From Chara braunii (taxonomy: Eukaryota > Streptophyta > Charophyceae > Charales > Characeae), in assembly GCA_003427395.1 (NCBI GenBank), contig BFEA01000789.1:55416-81574 (forward strand): a stretch of DNA of 26,159 nucleotides. Direction: 5' to 3'. A program made the position numbers and the translations under genes. Of this stretch, positions 9,082 through 20,106 are shown piece by piece. Under the pieces are notes generated by a model that was given only the letters and a program-made list of their open reading frames with translations, had not been told where the DNA came from and searched no databases. Every line of letters starts with the position of its first letter. The stretch's first letter is position 1.

Positions 9082-11026
9082 ATGCCGGAAGATCTTCCTC
9101 GTATCTGCACCCTCCTCGACTCTTGCTATGGCGAAGGGCTGTTCCCCAACACCACCTTCTCCCACAGAGATATTGAAATTATAGATGGTGTAGGTTTTCT
9201 TAACCTAAGCGACGAGGTAGACACAACCATGGTGCCCTGGCTCAAGGAAAGGACTGTCATAGTCGTCTTTGATGCCAGAGCAACAAATCTCTCGGTCTCC
9301 CAAAGAGAACAATTCATAAGAATTTACGAGAACGCTTGGATACATGATATTAACTTCAATCCTTCGCAAAAACGCGGCCGTACTCACGGAGAAGGGCCAA
9401 ACGTCCTATCCTACGTAGTACGAACCACGAGAATAGCACAATGGATGGTAGCTAAAGGTTAGGACTTCATCCCATCGAGACAGGGTCCAATCAAGGTCAC
9501 CTTCCGCCCCTTGATGACTCAACAGGAATTGAACCAACTATGAGACCCAGAATCGGCAGCTAGATACCGCATCATTGCTCTTCGAGTCCCCTTGAGAGCT
9601 ATGTTCTCCCTACGCAACGCAGTCGAGCAACTGATGGGGCCCATCATTCTCATCCACCCACCGGACAAAAAAGAGGATGAACCCTGTCTGGGGAATGCCA
9701 AGATAGACTGCGGTCCGTCGGTCAAAAATACCTTCATGGAATGGGTGGTCCTAAAAAGGTCGTCGGGGCAAGAGATGCAAATCCAGTTTGCAAACCAAGA
9801 CACTCCGTTGTGTCGGAAGTGTCTGTGGTGGTATCACGACGAATTTGACTCGGAGTGCCCACGTTTTCATGAACCGATGCTGCCAGGTGCAAAGGGGAAG
9901 AGGGAGAGGACGAGGCCGCGGCCAGGGCACGCGCCAGGAGAGACAACAACAGTAGCAAAGGGCATGCACCCCATGGACNCCCCCCCCCCCCCACATCACC
10001 ATGAGGCCCATCCCCTCCCCCCACCACCAGCAGTCGCTTAACCTCCCCTGCCACACCACAACCAACACCAACCATTTCCTCCCGCCCCAGCTTTCCCCCC
10101 ACCTCCACTGCATTTTGTCCCCTTCTTGAATGCCCTGTCAAACCACCTCCCTCGCACCATTGTACCCTATCTGCCCCAGCCACCCCCCCCCCCCCTCTCC
10201 CAACAGGACACCCTCCACTTCCAAACCATCCCCTCAACCTGACACACCACCCTCCCTACCCCCCCCATCCCCTCTCCATCCCACAAGCACACGCCACATC
10301 AGCCTTTCTCAGATCCCTTCCTCTGGTCTCAATCTCGACTCACCCCCCCCCTTTCAATTGGTGGACCCAGCCCACCTAGAACGCACGAACCCACACCTGA
10401 GTTTACCAACCACCACCGCCCTCCAGAGGACAGGTTATACGTTAGCCGCTAACCTGCGAGGCCCCCACCTCGTCCACGCTCTTTAACCACCCACCCACGC
10501 CCCACACCAAACTGCACTCCATCACCCGAACACCACTCATGCCAACAGCACTAACACCGCGACCTTCCTCACCCATCGGAAGCGCCCCCTGGCTTCGTAC
10601 GAAGATTTCCACCCCATAGACCACCCTCCAAACTCTCACTCCTTCACAACCTACTTCAACCCCGAGTTTGACCCGCATCCCATGAGCCTAACAAGCACCC
10701 AAACAGTCGGAGCAGTGCAGAGGAACTTTCAGTCGTGAGCACAAGGGAGAAGTGAAGACCACTGGCATGCAGCGAGAACAAAGACCGAAGCAAGGCAGCA
10801 GGCAACATCAAACGCTGCCATGAGAGATCCGAGACTGGTACTTTGTACACCCGTCAAGCAGAGGAAGATTAATGAGGATGGCGATGGACTCATGACACAA
10901 GAAGAAAATGAGAGCGAAATAAACTTCTTCACCACTCCACCAGCGCAAGGACCAGCTCACCAATCCCTTGCTGCGAGATCAGCTACCCTGGTCCCGACAA
11001 CCCAAGCAGCAACAATGGGAGCCTAG
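9082..11026 (+). pseudogene. LINE ORF1 protein (nucleic-acid-binding, zinc knuckle), decayed
   Basis: ORF1 proteins bind the element RNA to form the retrotransposition particle. The frame starting MPEDLPRICTLL at 9082 continues through in-frame stops at 9460 (TAG) and 9541 (TGA) to about 10041, and resumes in another frame at about 10130. The first ~170 codons have a mixed alpha/beta composition consistent with the DUF4283/RRM-like domain of plant LINE ORF1, which is an inference. Around 9810-9860, CRKCLWWYHDEFDSEC gives a C-x2-C-x4-H-x6-C zinc knuckle. Then comes a very proline-rich stretch, and from 10820 an acidic tail (KQRKINEDGDG) ending at 11026. The frame change sits near the C-runs and the N at 9979, so it could be slippage or a sequencing error. 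A further stop is at 10484-10486. Confidence 0.82.
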
Positions 11027-11654
11027 CCTTCGAGCAGCATACTCAATTTTGGAACCATCAGACACCAACTAATATTGTTATGGTTTATGTTAACATTGCA
11101 GGGCACTAAGTTCATGGCTAAGAGAACGGAGCTGGGGATGTTGGCCATACCTACAGTAGCCGTCAGTGCATCTCCTACCACCAAAGAAGCAGTCAAGGCA
11201 GCGGCAACTACCTTCATCACAAACCGGTTTCCTTTTCGACTCATACCGAGCATACTACGCATTGGCCGCAAGACTGTAGCAGCAGCCGCCGAAGCCAGCT
11301 GACACTTCTCAATTGGAGTGATTAATGCCAAAATAGTATTGGATACTGCAGCCCTCCTAGCCACACAGGGCGTGGGTTGGCTACCCTCCTCCTGGCTCGC
11401 TTCCACTGCAAACGAGGAGCTTCAAGAAACCTTCCTCACCGCCGACGTCAATGCAAAGATCGTTGCCGAATTCTGCTCCTCTCTAGCTACGGACAAACAA
11501 CCTCACTCTTCCGACGTCCGCAATCTTTCCCTGACACCTTGGGGCAACTCAATAGACACAGAGGCAGCTAGAAGACAAAAAGCACCAACGAGTCAGCAAA
11601 GCGACGAGGCACTGCGGATCCAAACTCCAACCGCCACAGCGAACTCACGCACTA
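11027..11654 (+). other. ORF2 5' region; endonuclease domain not recognisable
   Basis: A plant LINE should have about 700 bp of apurinic-like endonuclease plus a linker here, but only about 630 bp separates ORF1 from the first reverse-transcriptase motifs and no frame shows the expected endonuclease signatures. A frame at 11318-11692 runs into the start of the RT region and may be linker. A minus-strand frame at 11023-11406 is Ala/Val/Leu-rich and has no motif. Deletion or replacement of the endonuclease is the simplest reading. Confidence 0.5.
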
Positions 11655-12776
11655 ATGAGGGAGCTCCAACACCCCTTTCATCCAGAGGCTGACTCAACTA
11701 AGGACTCCACGACTATTGGGGAGCACGCCCTGGCGTACTTCAGCGATATACTCACCTCTCGCCGACAACCCAACCAGACTCTGCAACAACTGAAGGAGGA
11801 ACATAACTTATGGCAGCACACCCACGTAGCTCTGTCTCAAGAAGCCAGGATAAGCCTCGACCAGCCAATTTCTCTGGAAGAATTGTGGGAAGCGGTGAAG
11901 ACCATGGCACGGGGCAAGAGCCCCGAATCTGATGGTCTATCAGTCAAATTTTACGCAGTAGTATGGGATCATATGGGGCCAATCTTGCTCAGACTCTGTA
12001 ACCGGATTAGGGAAGGAGGCAACCTGACAGAAGACATGAGGCTTGGCATCATAACATTGATATACAAGAAGGGCGACAAGCGCAACATCCGCAACTCGCG
12101 CCCCATATCCAGGCTTACGTCTCATACAAGATCCTCGCTAAGGTGCTAGCGAGACGCTTGGGCCCACATCTCCCAGAACTGGTACACACTGACCAAGGTG
12201 CCTTCGTGCAGGGACGCTCCATTGCTGAGAACATTTTGATGGTTGTGGGCGCACTAGAGATAATTCAGCGAGAGGAACATCAAGCCATGGTTGCCATGTT
12301 GGACTTGGAAAAGGCTTACGACGCGGGTCAACTGGTCGTTCGTCCTAGCGACGCTGGAGCATATGGACTTTGGCCCAATGTATCGTGGCTGGGTGAAGGA
12401 ATTATATTTGAAGTCCACTGCAATGGTCAGTGTCAACGGTTTCCTGTCTCCAGCCTTCTCACTCACTCGCTCTCTGCGACAGGGATGCCCCCTGGCATCC
12501 CTGCTTTTTGCGTTGCAGATGGAAGTCTTCCTCAACGCCTTCAGAGCCTCGCCACACATCCAAGGCTTGGACATCGAAGCAAACGACCAATTACTCACTG
12601 GACTAATTGCGGACCACCTCCTCCTTGTCATGAAAGCAACACCTGGTTCCACGCAAGAGGCGAAGCAGATTCTGAATGAATATGCTCTTCTCTCTGAAAT
12701 ACATGTCAACTGGGGAAAATCTGTCTAGTTTCTCCCAGCCAGGTATGAACCTGCAGGGTAGGACTAGGGCATGAAG
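11655..12776 (+). pseudogene. LINE ORF2 reverse transcriptase core, frameshifted
   Basis: This part would copy element RNA into DNA at the target site. Motifs seen in order are ARGKSPESDGLSVKFY (about 11908-11955), LGIITLIYKKGDKRN (about 12042-12090), TDQGAFVQGRSIAEN (about 12189-12233), the motif A sequence MLDLEKAYD (about 12297-12323), RQGCPLASLLFALQME (about 12477-12524), and IADHLLLV (12606-12629). The last is where functional elements have the F/YADD catalytic pair, and the second Asp is His here. Frame changes occur near 12117-12125 and 12322-12326 (an extra base after the motif A Tyr-Asp). Stops follow at 12726, 12759 and 12765. The reading then breaks off where element E1 begins. The homologous continuation is at 22127. 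Confidence 0.93.
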
Positions 12777-12780
12777 CGCT

Positions 12781-13260
12781 GTCGAGCACACGGTCCCCTC
12801 TGGGGGAACCTTCCCGGCCGCGTCACTCAGGATTCGCAGAATTCGCAAGTTGCTTCACGAGAAGGGAAGCGGCGGAGCTGCTCCGGCCGAGTGCGCCAGC
12901 TATACCTCCATCGAGTCCCTATGACAGGATAGGATCTCGCGAGGTACAACTTACCTCCACCCGCGGGAGCTGTCACCATCCCTTGGATGGGCGTATCCCC
13001 GTCGAGCTACTTAATCACACGCAAAAACTTTTACTTGCAATCGCGGAGGTGGCCCAACCGAGGGCGTTTCTCGTATGATGTAGCATAGAGGGTACGCGCG
13101 GTCCACGCCTAGCTCAGACCCGTACGCGAACCGTCACGCTTGGGTGCTGATCTCCCAATTGCGGTTCAGCATCGGTCGACTAGGACATCCTAACTCAACC
13201 ACGCGATACGCAAGAAAACCAATCAACTCGGACAAACAAATAAGCCTAGTCCTTTTTTCA
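12781..13260. repeat. E1 left end, homologous to the E2 left end (23010-23565)
   Basis: Blocks conserved with E2 in the same order are the GC-rich hairpin followed by TCCC-GCC, GCCAGCTATAC / ACCAGCTGTAC, GTCACCA-CCCTT-GG-GGCGTATCC, CGAGCTACT, GCAAAAACTTTTACTTGCAATCG, GAGGGCGTTT, GCTGATCTCC and GGTCGACTAGGAC. Divergence between blocks is considerable. No frame is shared, so conservation is at the nucleotide or structure level. Confidence 0.85.
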
Positions 13261-14459
13261 TACGTCTTGACTCATAACTCAGAAAAACCTTAAGGTTTGT
13301 GTCTGAGCGAGACACACACGAAGTTGCATAAAAAAAATGCAACCGTCAAGGGAATCATAATGCTCAGTCATGTGTACTCAGTTGATCTGCTATCATGGCG
13401 CTTTATGCGTTACCCACATCCGCGCACCCTCTCATGGGTTTCGGGGTTGTGTACGACACTCAAGTGTCAAAAGCAAAATATCGTGAACAGTTTTTCCTTC
13501 ACGATATTGCACGGCTAAAGGATAAGTCGTGCAGCCCTTGCGGCGCCCCTGTCATTTAGGCAGTGGGTGACGATAAGCAAGAGGCGTACGCTCGGCTCAA
13601 GGGGGAGACCCTTTTGTACTGAAGCAGAGACTTGGGTGTCCTGGACAAGGACCTCGAATTCCAGGCTCAGGACCAACGTCCGACTAATAATTTTAAAAAG
13701 CAAAACCCTTTTTGAGATGAGATTCGCTCATCCCTCTCCTGAAGGAGGAAAATAAGAGTAGTCACGGGTTGACGAGCAATCTGCCATACCCAAACTAAGT
13801 CTAGGTCCGATCAAAGGTTGAGCGCTAAACCTTGCGCTCGGCTACTCCTGCCTGTTTGCTAGATGCGTGCGGCAGGAGCAAAATAAGGAAAAGAAAAGGG
13901 CGAGTCTCGGGGGACATCAGGGAGAACCATTCTCACAGCCATAGTTGAACCTTGTCACTCACAACCTGCACTCATTCATCCATATCACTCTCAATCCAGG
14001 AGCGAGTCCTTACTCCCATACCTACTTACACACACATAAAACCCAATGAAAATTCACATCCAATGCCACAAAACGTGGTCAACCCCTTTGCTCTCAGGTT
14101 CATGTCCCACATGCCCCTTTCCGACCCCCACTCAACAAAGGTATGTCCGTCCGATCCATTTCACACAACTTCTGCATGACCATTCAAGAGAGGTTCCAAG
14201 GATATGTTTTCTTTCATACGGAAATGCCTTTCGCCTACAGGGTGACACACATCTGGGTGTGGGTATCTCAGTGGGTAGGAGTTGAGTCACAAACCGATCT
14301 GCTATCAATTTGATACCAGAAGTTGATGAAGCTCAAGACTTCGAAGAACACTCGCAGGTAGCAATGACCTGTGTCACACAATCAAGGCAGGCATTGTCTG
14401 TCACGTTAACGGAGTTCAACTCCGTATTGTATTCTAAGGTACTTAGCAGTAGCGTCCGG
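13261..14459. other. Hairpin-dense noncoding part of E1
   Basis: Many short, near-perfect inverted repeats with unrelated sequences occur: GTGTCTGAGCGAGACAC (about 13300), GTTGCAT-A-ATGCAAC around an A run (about 13323-13343), ATATCGTGAA...TTCACGATAT (about 13477-13507), GATGAG-ATTCG-CTCATC (about 13717-13733), GAGCGC-TAAACCTT-GCGCTC (about 13820-13840), and CTCCTGCC...GGCAGGAG (about 13844-13878). No gene was recognised. The second half (13890-14459) is ordinary C/A-rich sequence with no feature seen. Confidence 0.65.
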
Positions 14460-14775
14460 TAACGACGTGAAAATTCCAAAAAATTCGGCAGCACTTCCTT
14501 TAGGGAAGTGTGCTCGCAAAATATTTATTATACTAAATCTAAAAAGAAAACTCGAGACTCAAACAATATCTGAAAATAAACTAACTCTTTGGTTTCAGTA
14601 GAAATTTCGGCAGCAATTCCTTTAGAAAGGAGGGCTTTCAGAGTTCCTACTCACTCCAATGACTAAACTATATCCTATCCTAGTTGACATTTTTGAAACT
14701 TGACTAACTTTGAGTATTTAGCAGAAATTTTGGCAACATTTTCCTTAAGGAAAAAAGACTCTCAAAACTTCTACA
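14460..14775. repeat. Diverged tandem repeat, about 122-bp period, three copies
   Basis: The core AAATTCGGCAGCA-TTCCTTTA recurs at 14483, 14605 and 14728 (spacing 122 and 123). In each copy it is followed by a short self-complementary stretch (TTCC...GGAA type) and a CTCAAA/TTCTAC-AACTCAAAC segment. AATTTCGGCAGCA-TTCC-type motifs are frequent in plant retroelement noncoding regions (general recollection), so this may be a relic of a second element. 14776-15169 holds nothing recognised. Confidence 0.7.
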
Positions 14776-15169
14776 AACTCAAACACTAGCCAAAGTCCTA
14801 TTAAAACAATCATGAATGAAAATGCAAATGCGAAAAACAAATTGAGCATTTACCTTCCTATCGCTCAAGCACAAGGCGAGCACTAACAAACTACCCTATA
14901 ATGCAGAAAACAGACAGAACTTGACAAAAAACACAAAGCATTGTTAACAAGCATGTCATGTCTACATCGCATTCAACTAGTGAAAACAAGAGTTCATTCA
15001 TCCAGAGTTTTCATCTTCCTCTTTGTCCTGATCCGCAAAGACGTAAGTCTTGTATCTTATCTAGTTAAATAAGTTATTCTCAGTCAATCCCCATGCAATC
15101 ACCGACATAGTACCCTTGACTATTCTCTCAAGGAGAAAAGTCGGACCTTTATCAACAAGCAGAATCGAC

Positions 15170-16200
15170 CGACTCAGCAAGGCGATCGGATCAGTCAAAA
15201 CGACTTCACCTCCAACCCCAGTTCAATGTCTTAGGCAAAACGAGCAAGGCGACCAGATTAGTCTGAAGGACCTCATTTCCAACCCTAGTTCAATGTCTTA
15301 GGCAAACGAGCAAGGCGATCGGATCAGTCTAAAGGACCTCATTTCCAGCCCCACTTCAATGTCTTAGGCAAACGAGCAAGGCGATCGAATCAGTCTGAAG
15401 GACCTCATCTCCAGCCTCAATTCAATGTCTTAGGCAAATGAGCAAGGCGACCGGATCAGTCTGAAAGACCTCATTTCCATTCCCAGTTCAACGTCTTAGG
15501 CAAACGAGCAAGGCGACCGGATCAGTCTGAAGGACCCCATTTCCATCCCCAGTTCTATGTCTTAGGCAAAGAAGCAAGGCGACTGGATCAGTCTGAAGGA
15601 CCTCATTTTCAGCGCCAATTCAATGTTTTAGGCAAACGAGCAAGGCGATCGGATCAGTCTGAAGGACCTCATCTCCAACCCCAATTCAATGTCTTAGGCA
15701 AACGAGCAAGGCGACCGGATCAGTCTGAAGGACCTCATTTCCAGCCCCCGTTCAATGTCTTAGGCAAANNNNNNNNNNNNNNNNNNNNNNNNNNNNNNNN
15801 NNNNNNNNNNNNNNNNNNNNNNNNNNNNNNNNNNNNNNNNNNNNNNNNNNNNNNNNNNNNNNNNNNNNNNNNNNNNNNNNNNNNNNNNNNNNNNNNNNNN
15901 NNNNNNNNNNNNNNNNNNNNNNNNNNNNNNNNNNNNNNNNNNNNNNNNNNNNNNNNNNNNNNNNNNNNNNNNNNNNNNNNNNNNNNNNNNNNNNNNNNNN
16001 NNNNNNNNNNNCGACCGGATCAGTTTGAAGGACCTCATTTCCAGCCCCAGTTCAATGTCTTAGGCAAACCAGCAAGGCGACCGGATCAGTCTGAAGGACC
16101 TCATTTCCAGCCCCAGTTCAATGTCTTAGGCAAAACGAGCAAGGCGACCGGATCAATCCGAAGGACCTCATTTCCATCCCCATTCAGGTCATCGCATGCA
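15170..16200. repeat. 66-bp satellite array, interrupted by a gap
   Basis: The unit GCAAGGCGACCGGATCAGTC-TGAAGGACCTCATTTCCAGC-CCCAGTTCAATGTCTTAGGC-AAACGA repeats head to tail every 66 bp from about 15180 to 15768, and again from 16012 to about 16190. The first unit has one extra base. Copies are about 90-95% alike by eye. Because 66 is 22 codons, a frame stays aligned between copies: the frame reading ARRPDQSEGPHFQPQF is open across roughly five units from about 15439 to 15768, but it has no start codon and is closed by stops in earlier units. Confidence 0.97.
15769..16011. other. Assembly gap (243 N)
   Basis: A run of N lies inside the 66-bp array. The distance across it is not a whole number of repeat units, so the stated gap length is probably not the true length and extra units may be missing. 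Confidence 0.99.
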
Positions 16201-16989
16201 AAAATCGTGATTTTTACCATAGACAGATAATTTGAACATGCATAGTAGATTCCCCTTCTGATTCCGTTTGAGTCCTAAAAAAGAAAGCAAACATATACAT
16301 AAGTCAAGGTCAAACAGACCACACACTAGGTTTGTATAGATAGGGGTTTATTGGGATTCTAATGGTATAGTGTCGGCCTACCTCTGAGTTCCCTGCCTAC
16401 AGAGTCCCGTCTGGGCTCCGGCAGAGCTCCCGCAATCGGTGGGTCAACCTCCCACAAAGGCCTTAATGGGGTCCAGGACCTACGGTTTGCAATCCCACCT
16501 GCCGCCTTTCTCTCCGACACAGACTAGACTGAGAGGAAGAAGGAAAGAAGAAGAAGAGGTCAGACGCTCGAGATATGGGAAGGGGCCAACTCAACTCACA
16601 CGGGAGGGCCTTGGTGCCTTCAGATCCTGAGGGCCAGCCAATCGCAGAGTAACAACCTCCTGTCTTGCCTCCAAGTTGCCGTCGTATTCCCGTTGCAAAG
16701 CCTAACCAACCCTTGGAGTCTCTGTGTCTAGCCCCTGATAGAACAACTGATACGCAGACTAGAAGGATTGCGTTCAAAATAGAGTACCCCTCTGTATTCC
16801 ATTCGAGCGCAAGGGTAAACTCAACAACAAGGTTCATCAATGGCAGGCTCTTCCTGGGGTAACAATGCTCGTCTTGTTAGCAACATGCAAGTCCCCTCCA
16901 AGTGGATGGCCTCTTGTGCGAGTAACACACAATCCATTAGATAAGTCTTCAGTAGGCCTCACACCGCTCCCTCAGACTGTGTGAGCATG
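16201..16989. other. Unassigned part of E1 between two arrays
   Basis: No recognisable gene, RNA or repeat. Two overlapping frames (16439-16630 plus, 16463-16840 minus) have no motifs and cover the same bases in opposite directions. Confidence 0.4.
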
Positions 16990-17540
16990 CATCGTCCAAC
17001 AGGTAAGTCCACAGTCCGTTGTTGACAGTTCAACAGGTGAGTCTCCAGTCCGTTGTTGTCATTTCAACAGGTGAGTCTCCAGTCTGTTGTTGACAGTTTA
17101 ACAAGTGAATCTCCAGTCCGCTGTTGACAGATCAACAGGTGAATCTCAAGTGCGTTGTTGACTGTTGACAGATTAACAGGTGAATCTTATGTCCGCTGTT
17201 GACAGATCAACAGGTGAATCTCTAGTGCGCTGTTGACTGTTGACATATCAATAGGTAAATCTCATGTCCGTTGTTGACAGATCAACAGGTGAATCTCCTA
17301 TCTGCTATTGACTGTTGACAAATCAACAGGTGAATCTCATGTCCGCTGTTGACAGATCAACAGGTGAATCTCCAATCCGTTGTTGACTGTTGACAGATCA
17401 ACAGGCGAATCTCATGTCCGCTGTTGACAGATCAACAGGTGAATCTCCAGTCCGCTGTTGACTGTTGACAGATCAACAGGTGAATCTCATGTCCGTTGTT
17501 GACAGATCAACATGTGAATCTCCTATCTGCTGTTGACCGT
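16990..17540. repeat. Alternating 34/41-bp satellite (75-bp higher-order unit) with built-in hairpin
   Basis: Every subunit has CTGTTGACAGATCAACAG followed by GTGAATCTC, then either ATGTCCG or CAGTCCG. Subunits alternate between about 34 and 41 bp because every second one carries an extra CTGTTGA, giving a 75-bp higher-order repeat. CTGTTGA and TCAACAG are perfect inverted copies four bases apart, so each subunit can form a small hairpin. The earliest subunits (16990-17130) are simpler and lack the alternation, suggesting growth from that end. Confidence 0.93.
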
Positions 17541-20106
17541 TGCAGCTTCCCTCTGACTCTTGTCGTCGTTCTTGAAGAAGTGTCTCAACAACAGCATTGC
17601 CTAGTCTCCACTCTTAACGGTTTGGCCGAAGTAGACATGATAGCGATAACCACAATAGTTCACACAGCCTGAGAACTCCCCCCCCCTGTTAAAAATAAGA
17701 GTTGATGTTTTAGCTGAGTAGACACCCGCCCTGAGGTAAGGATAGTAGATCCAATAATGGTATTCAGTAGTGTTGTTACTATAGTATCCAAGGTTGGGCC
17801 TCCAACGACATATTTCCTCAGCAGTCTCATGATTTAAGCCACTGCAAAACGTACCAAGTCGCCCTGGAGCAGCCCTTTATCTTCAGCTGCATAGCCCAAC
17901 CTTGCTCGCTTACCTGACTGCTCAGCAACTGCAGCTGAAAAAACTCAACCACTGTGGCACTTAGAACACAGCCAGTTCGTAATACGAATGAAGTTTGCTG
18001 CTATATAACATATCCTATTGGTGCGTGACACGTGTTGTTCACACTCACGCGTCTGAGACAACTGCTCTAGTATCGTATTTTTGAAGATCATGGTTCATGC
18101 AGATGTTGTCCACAGCGGTCTTCGACAGCCACCAGGCACGTCTTCCCTCTATCTCTTGATCACTTCCTTCTACCCATCCTCCTTCTCACTCTCCCACTAA
18201 CTCCCCCTACTCCGTCTAATAGTAAAGTCAAATCTGCCACAATGGTTCAACCTCGGAGGGTGAATCTCAATATTGAGTACGCACGGCGCAAGATGAAAGC
18301 GATGTGCGTCTTTGAGTCAAGGTATGGGCACAAGCGGCAAAACCTCTATGACTACTATGAAGGCATACACGAAGATGAGCCACATCAAGATCGTGCTCAC
18401 CATAGAGTATACCTGTGTTACTTGACAATCGGATACGCTGTCCCAGCCAATCTTCCCACTTGATAATATCTTTCGCTTGAATCGGACAGGCCATGAGGGT
18501 CAGCACCTTGGATTAAGATGCTACCCACTGCCGCGTCGTTCGTGCAAAAATAGCAGCAATATCACCCCGTGTCCTGTTTCATGCGGCTCCCCACCTCTCA
18601 CTCTCTCTCTCATTCTCGTATGTCTTTCATTAGATAGGCAATGTGTAGAACCAAGGAATCACTGAAGTGAAGAAAGAGACAAAAAATAATGCAGCGGAAG
18701 TCCAAAACCCGTCAAGATGAATCATATGACTCGAGCTCAGACAATGCACTCACCAATCAACACTCTCAACAATTAGGAGGGGAAAAATACATAGGAGAAG
18801 TCCCTCCTGGATTATCACGCACATGGGGAGGTAGCCATTGACGGTAGTGAGGAAAGGGGGGCGGAAAGGGATGAAATGTGAGAGAGAAGAGAAGGAAACA
18901 GTTGGGGAAGTTGGGAAACACAATAATCAAACTGATGAGAATCCCTGCCTACTGTCAGTGGTCCCCAAGTTCAGTGCTGAATCTGAGTTTGTGACAGGCC
19001 CCCTTGAGAACACTCTCGAAGTCTCTAGCCTCTCTCGGGAGTCAGGGTTCAAGGAGGAAGAGGCAGATATGGAGGACAAGAGAAGAAGATGAAGAATACA
19101 TTTCTCTCTCTCTCTCTCTGCGCACGTACTAAGGTGCGAATATTAGCCTATGCGAGGGCAATCTAGTCATGAAGCAGCTGTCAACGATGCTGCCAGGCAA
19201 ATGAAAACTGTGGGAACGATCAAAACGATACCTGTGTATACAGATCCTTGTTGGCTATGGGTGTAACCCTGATGCCCTTCCCATGAATCCACCTGGCGAG
19301 GATCTCTGCTAGGTTCATGGATCTGTTGGACACAAACTTAAGGTCGGACGACCCGAACCATTGTGAAGATGATGATGGTGAATCGCCAAGTCGACAGCCT
19401 TCGCACGCTGCACACCGAACTTATTAGATAAGAATGAATCAGATTTTGCCGCTAGAGAGAAAAGAGAAGTTATATTTCCATATTCGAAACTTCACGTAGT
19501 AGTCGCGCAGCCTCCCTGTCTCGTAGCGCCCATACCGTTCACCAAACTCAATATCTGTCGTGGCCAACCTGTTCAGAATGCCTCAAAACCTACGTTTAGA
19601 GCCTTCACTTGCCCGATTTCACCAAGAAACGGGCAAGATACACCATTTTCTCGCCTCGTTTCCCCCCCTCCTTCGTCTACTCCGCGCACACCATGTCTGT
19701 TCTAACTCTCTTTCTGCTTACTTTTTGCTCAATCTGGATGTAGATTCGGATTCGCCTTGTTAGGAAACCCCTGTCTAGCACTTTACCTCACTTGATTCCG
19801 CCGAGGAACGAACGAGTTATGGCTTTTACCTCCCTGCCTACTACTTCCTCGTCATCTTCCCCCTTCCATCTTTCTTCGTCCTCCTACTCTCATTCTTCTT
19901 CACTTAGCGTAGTCCACTATGGGCTGGTCCGACAGCAGCTCCAGTCATCCTCAGGGAAAACGTCGGAGGCAGCTACTACTGGGCGGCCTGAATAGTCTTT
20001 CGCCCTTATACCCAAGTCTGTCGTACAAGTTTGCACTTCAGCTTGCTGCCAGCCCTTTCCATAGTACCATTCTGGCCGTGCCTCTCCCAGGCACAGTTCA
20101 ACATCG
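17541..20106. other. Unassigned part of E1, no gene recognised
   Basis: I found no domain-bearing frame. The two most gene-like small frames are 18242-18463 (73 codons, basic, with YARRKMKAMCVF) and 18838-19092 (84 codons, Lys/Glu-rich). Neither has a recognisable relative or repeat counterpart. A short CT tract lies at about 19100-19120. Cytosine runs occur at 17680-17688. Confidence 0.4.

Noticed and set aside
9734-10237. Gly-rich minus-strand frames opposite ORF1
   Set aside because: They are the antisense of the C-rich, proline-coding part of the LINE ORF1, and the forward strand explains the sequence.
15760-16038. Minus-strand open frame across the N run
   Set aside because: It exists only because Ns translate to unknown residues.
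15170-16200. CRISPR array
   Set aside because: The whole 66-bp unit is repeated with no unique spacers; it is a satellite in a eukaryotic context. The same holds for 16990-17540.
18242-18463. Small basic protein frame of 73 codons
   Set aside because: It lies in a noncoding mobile element, has no recognisable domain, and a similar length is expected by chance in this window.
18838-19092. 84-codon Lys/Glu-rich frame
   Set aside because: Low-complexity composition driven by A/G-rich DNA, with no supporting evidence.
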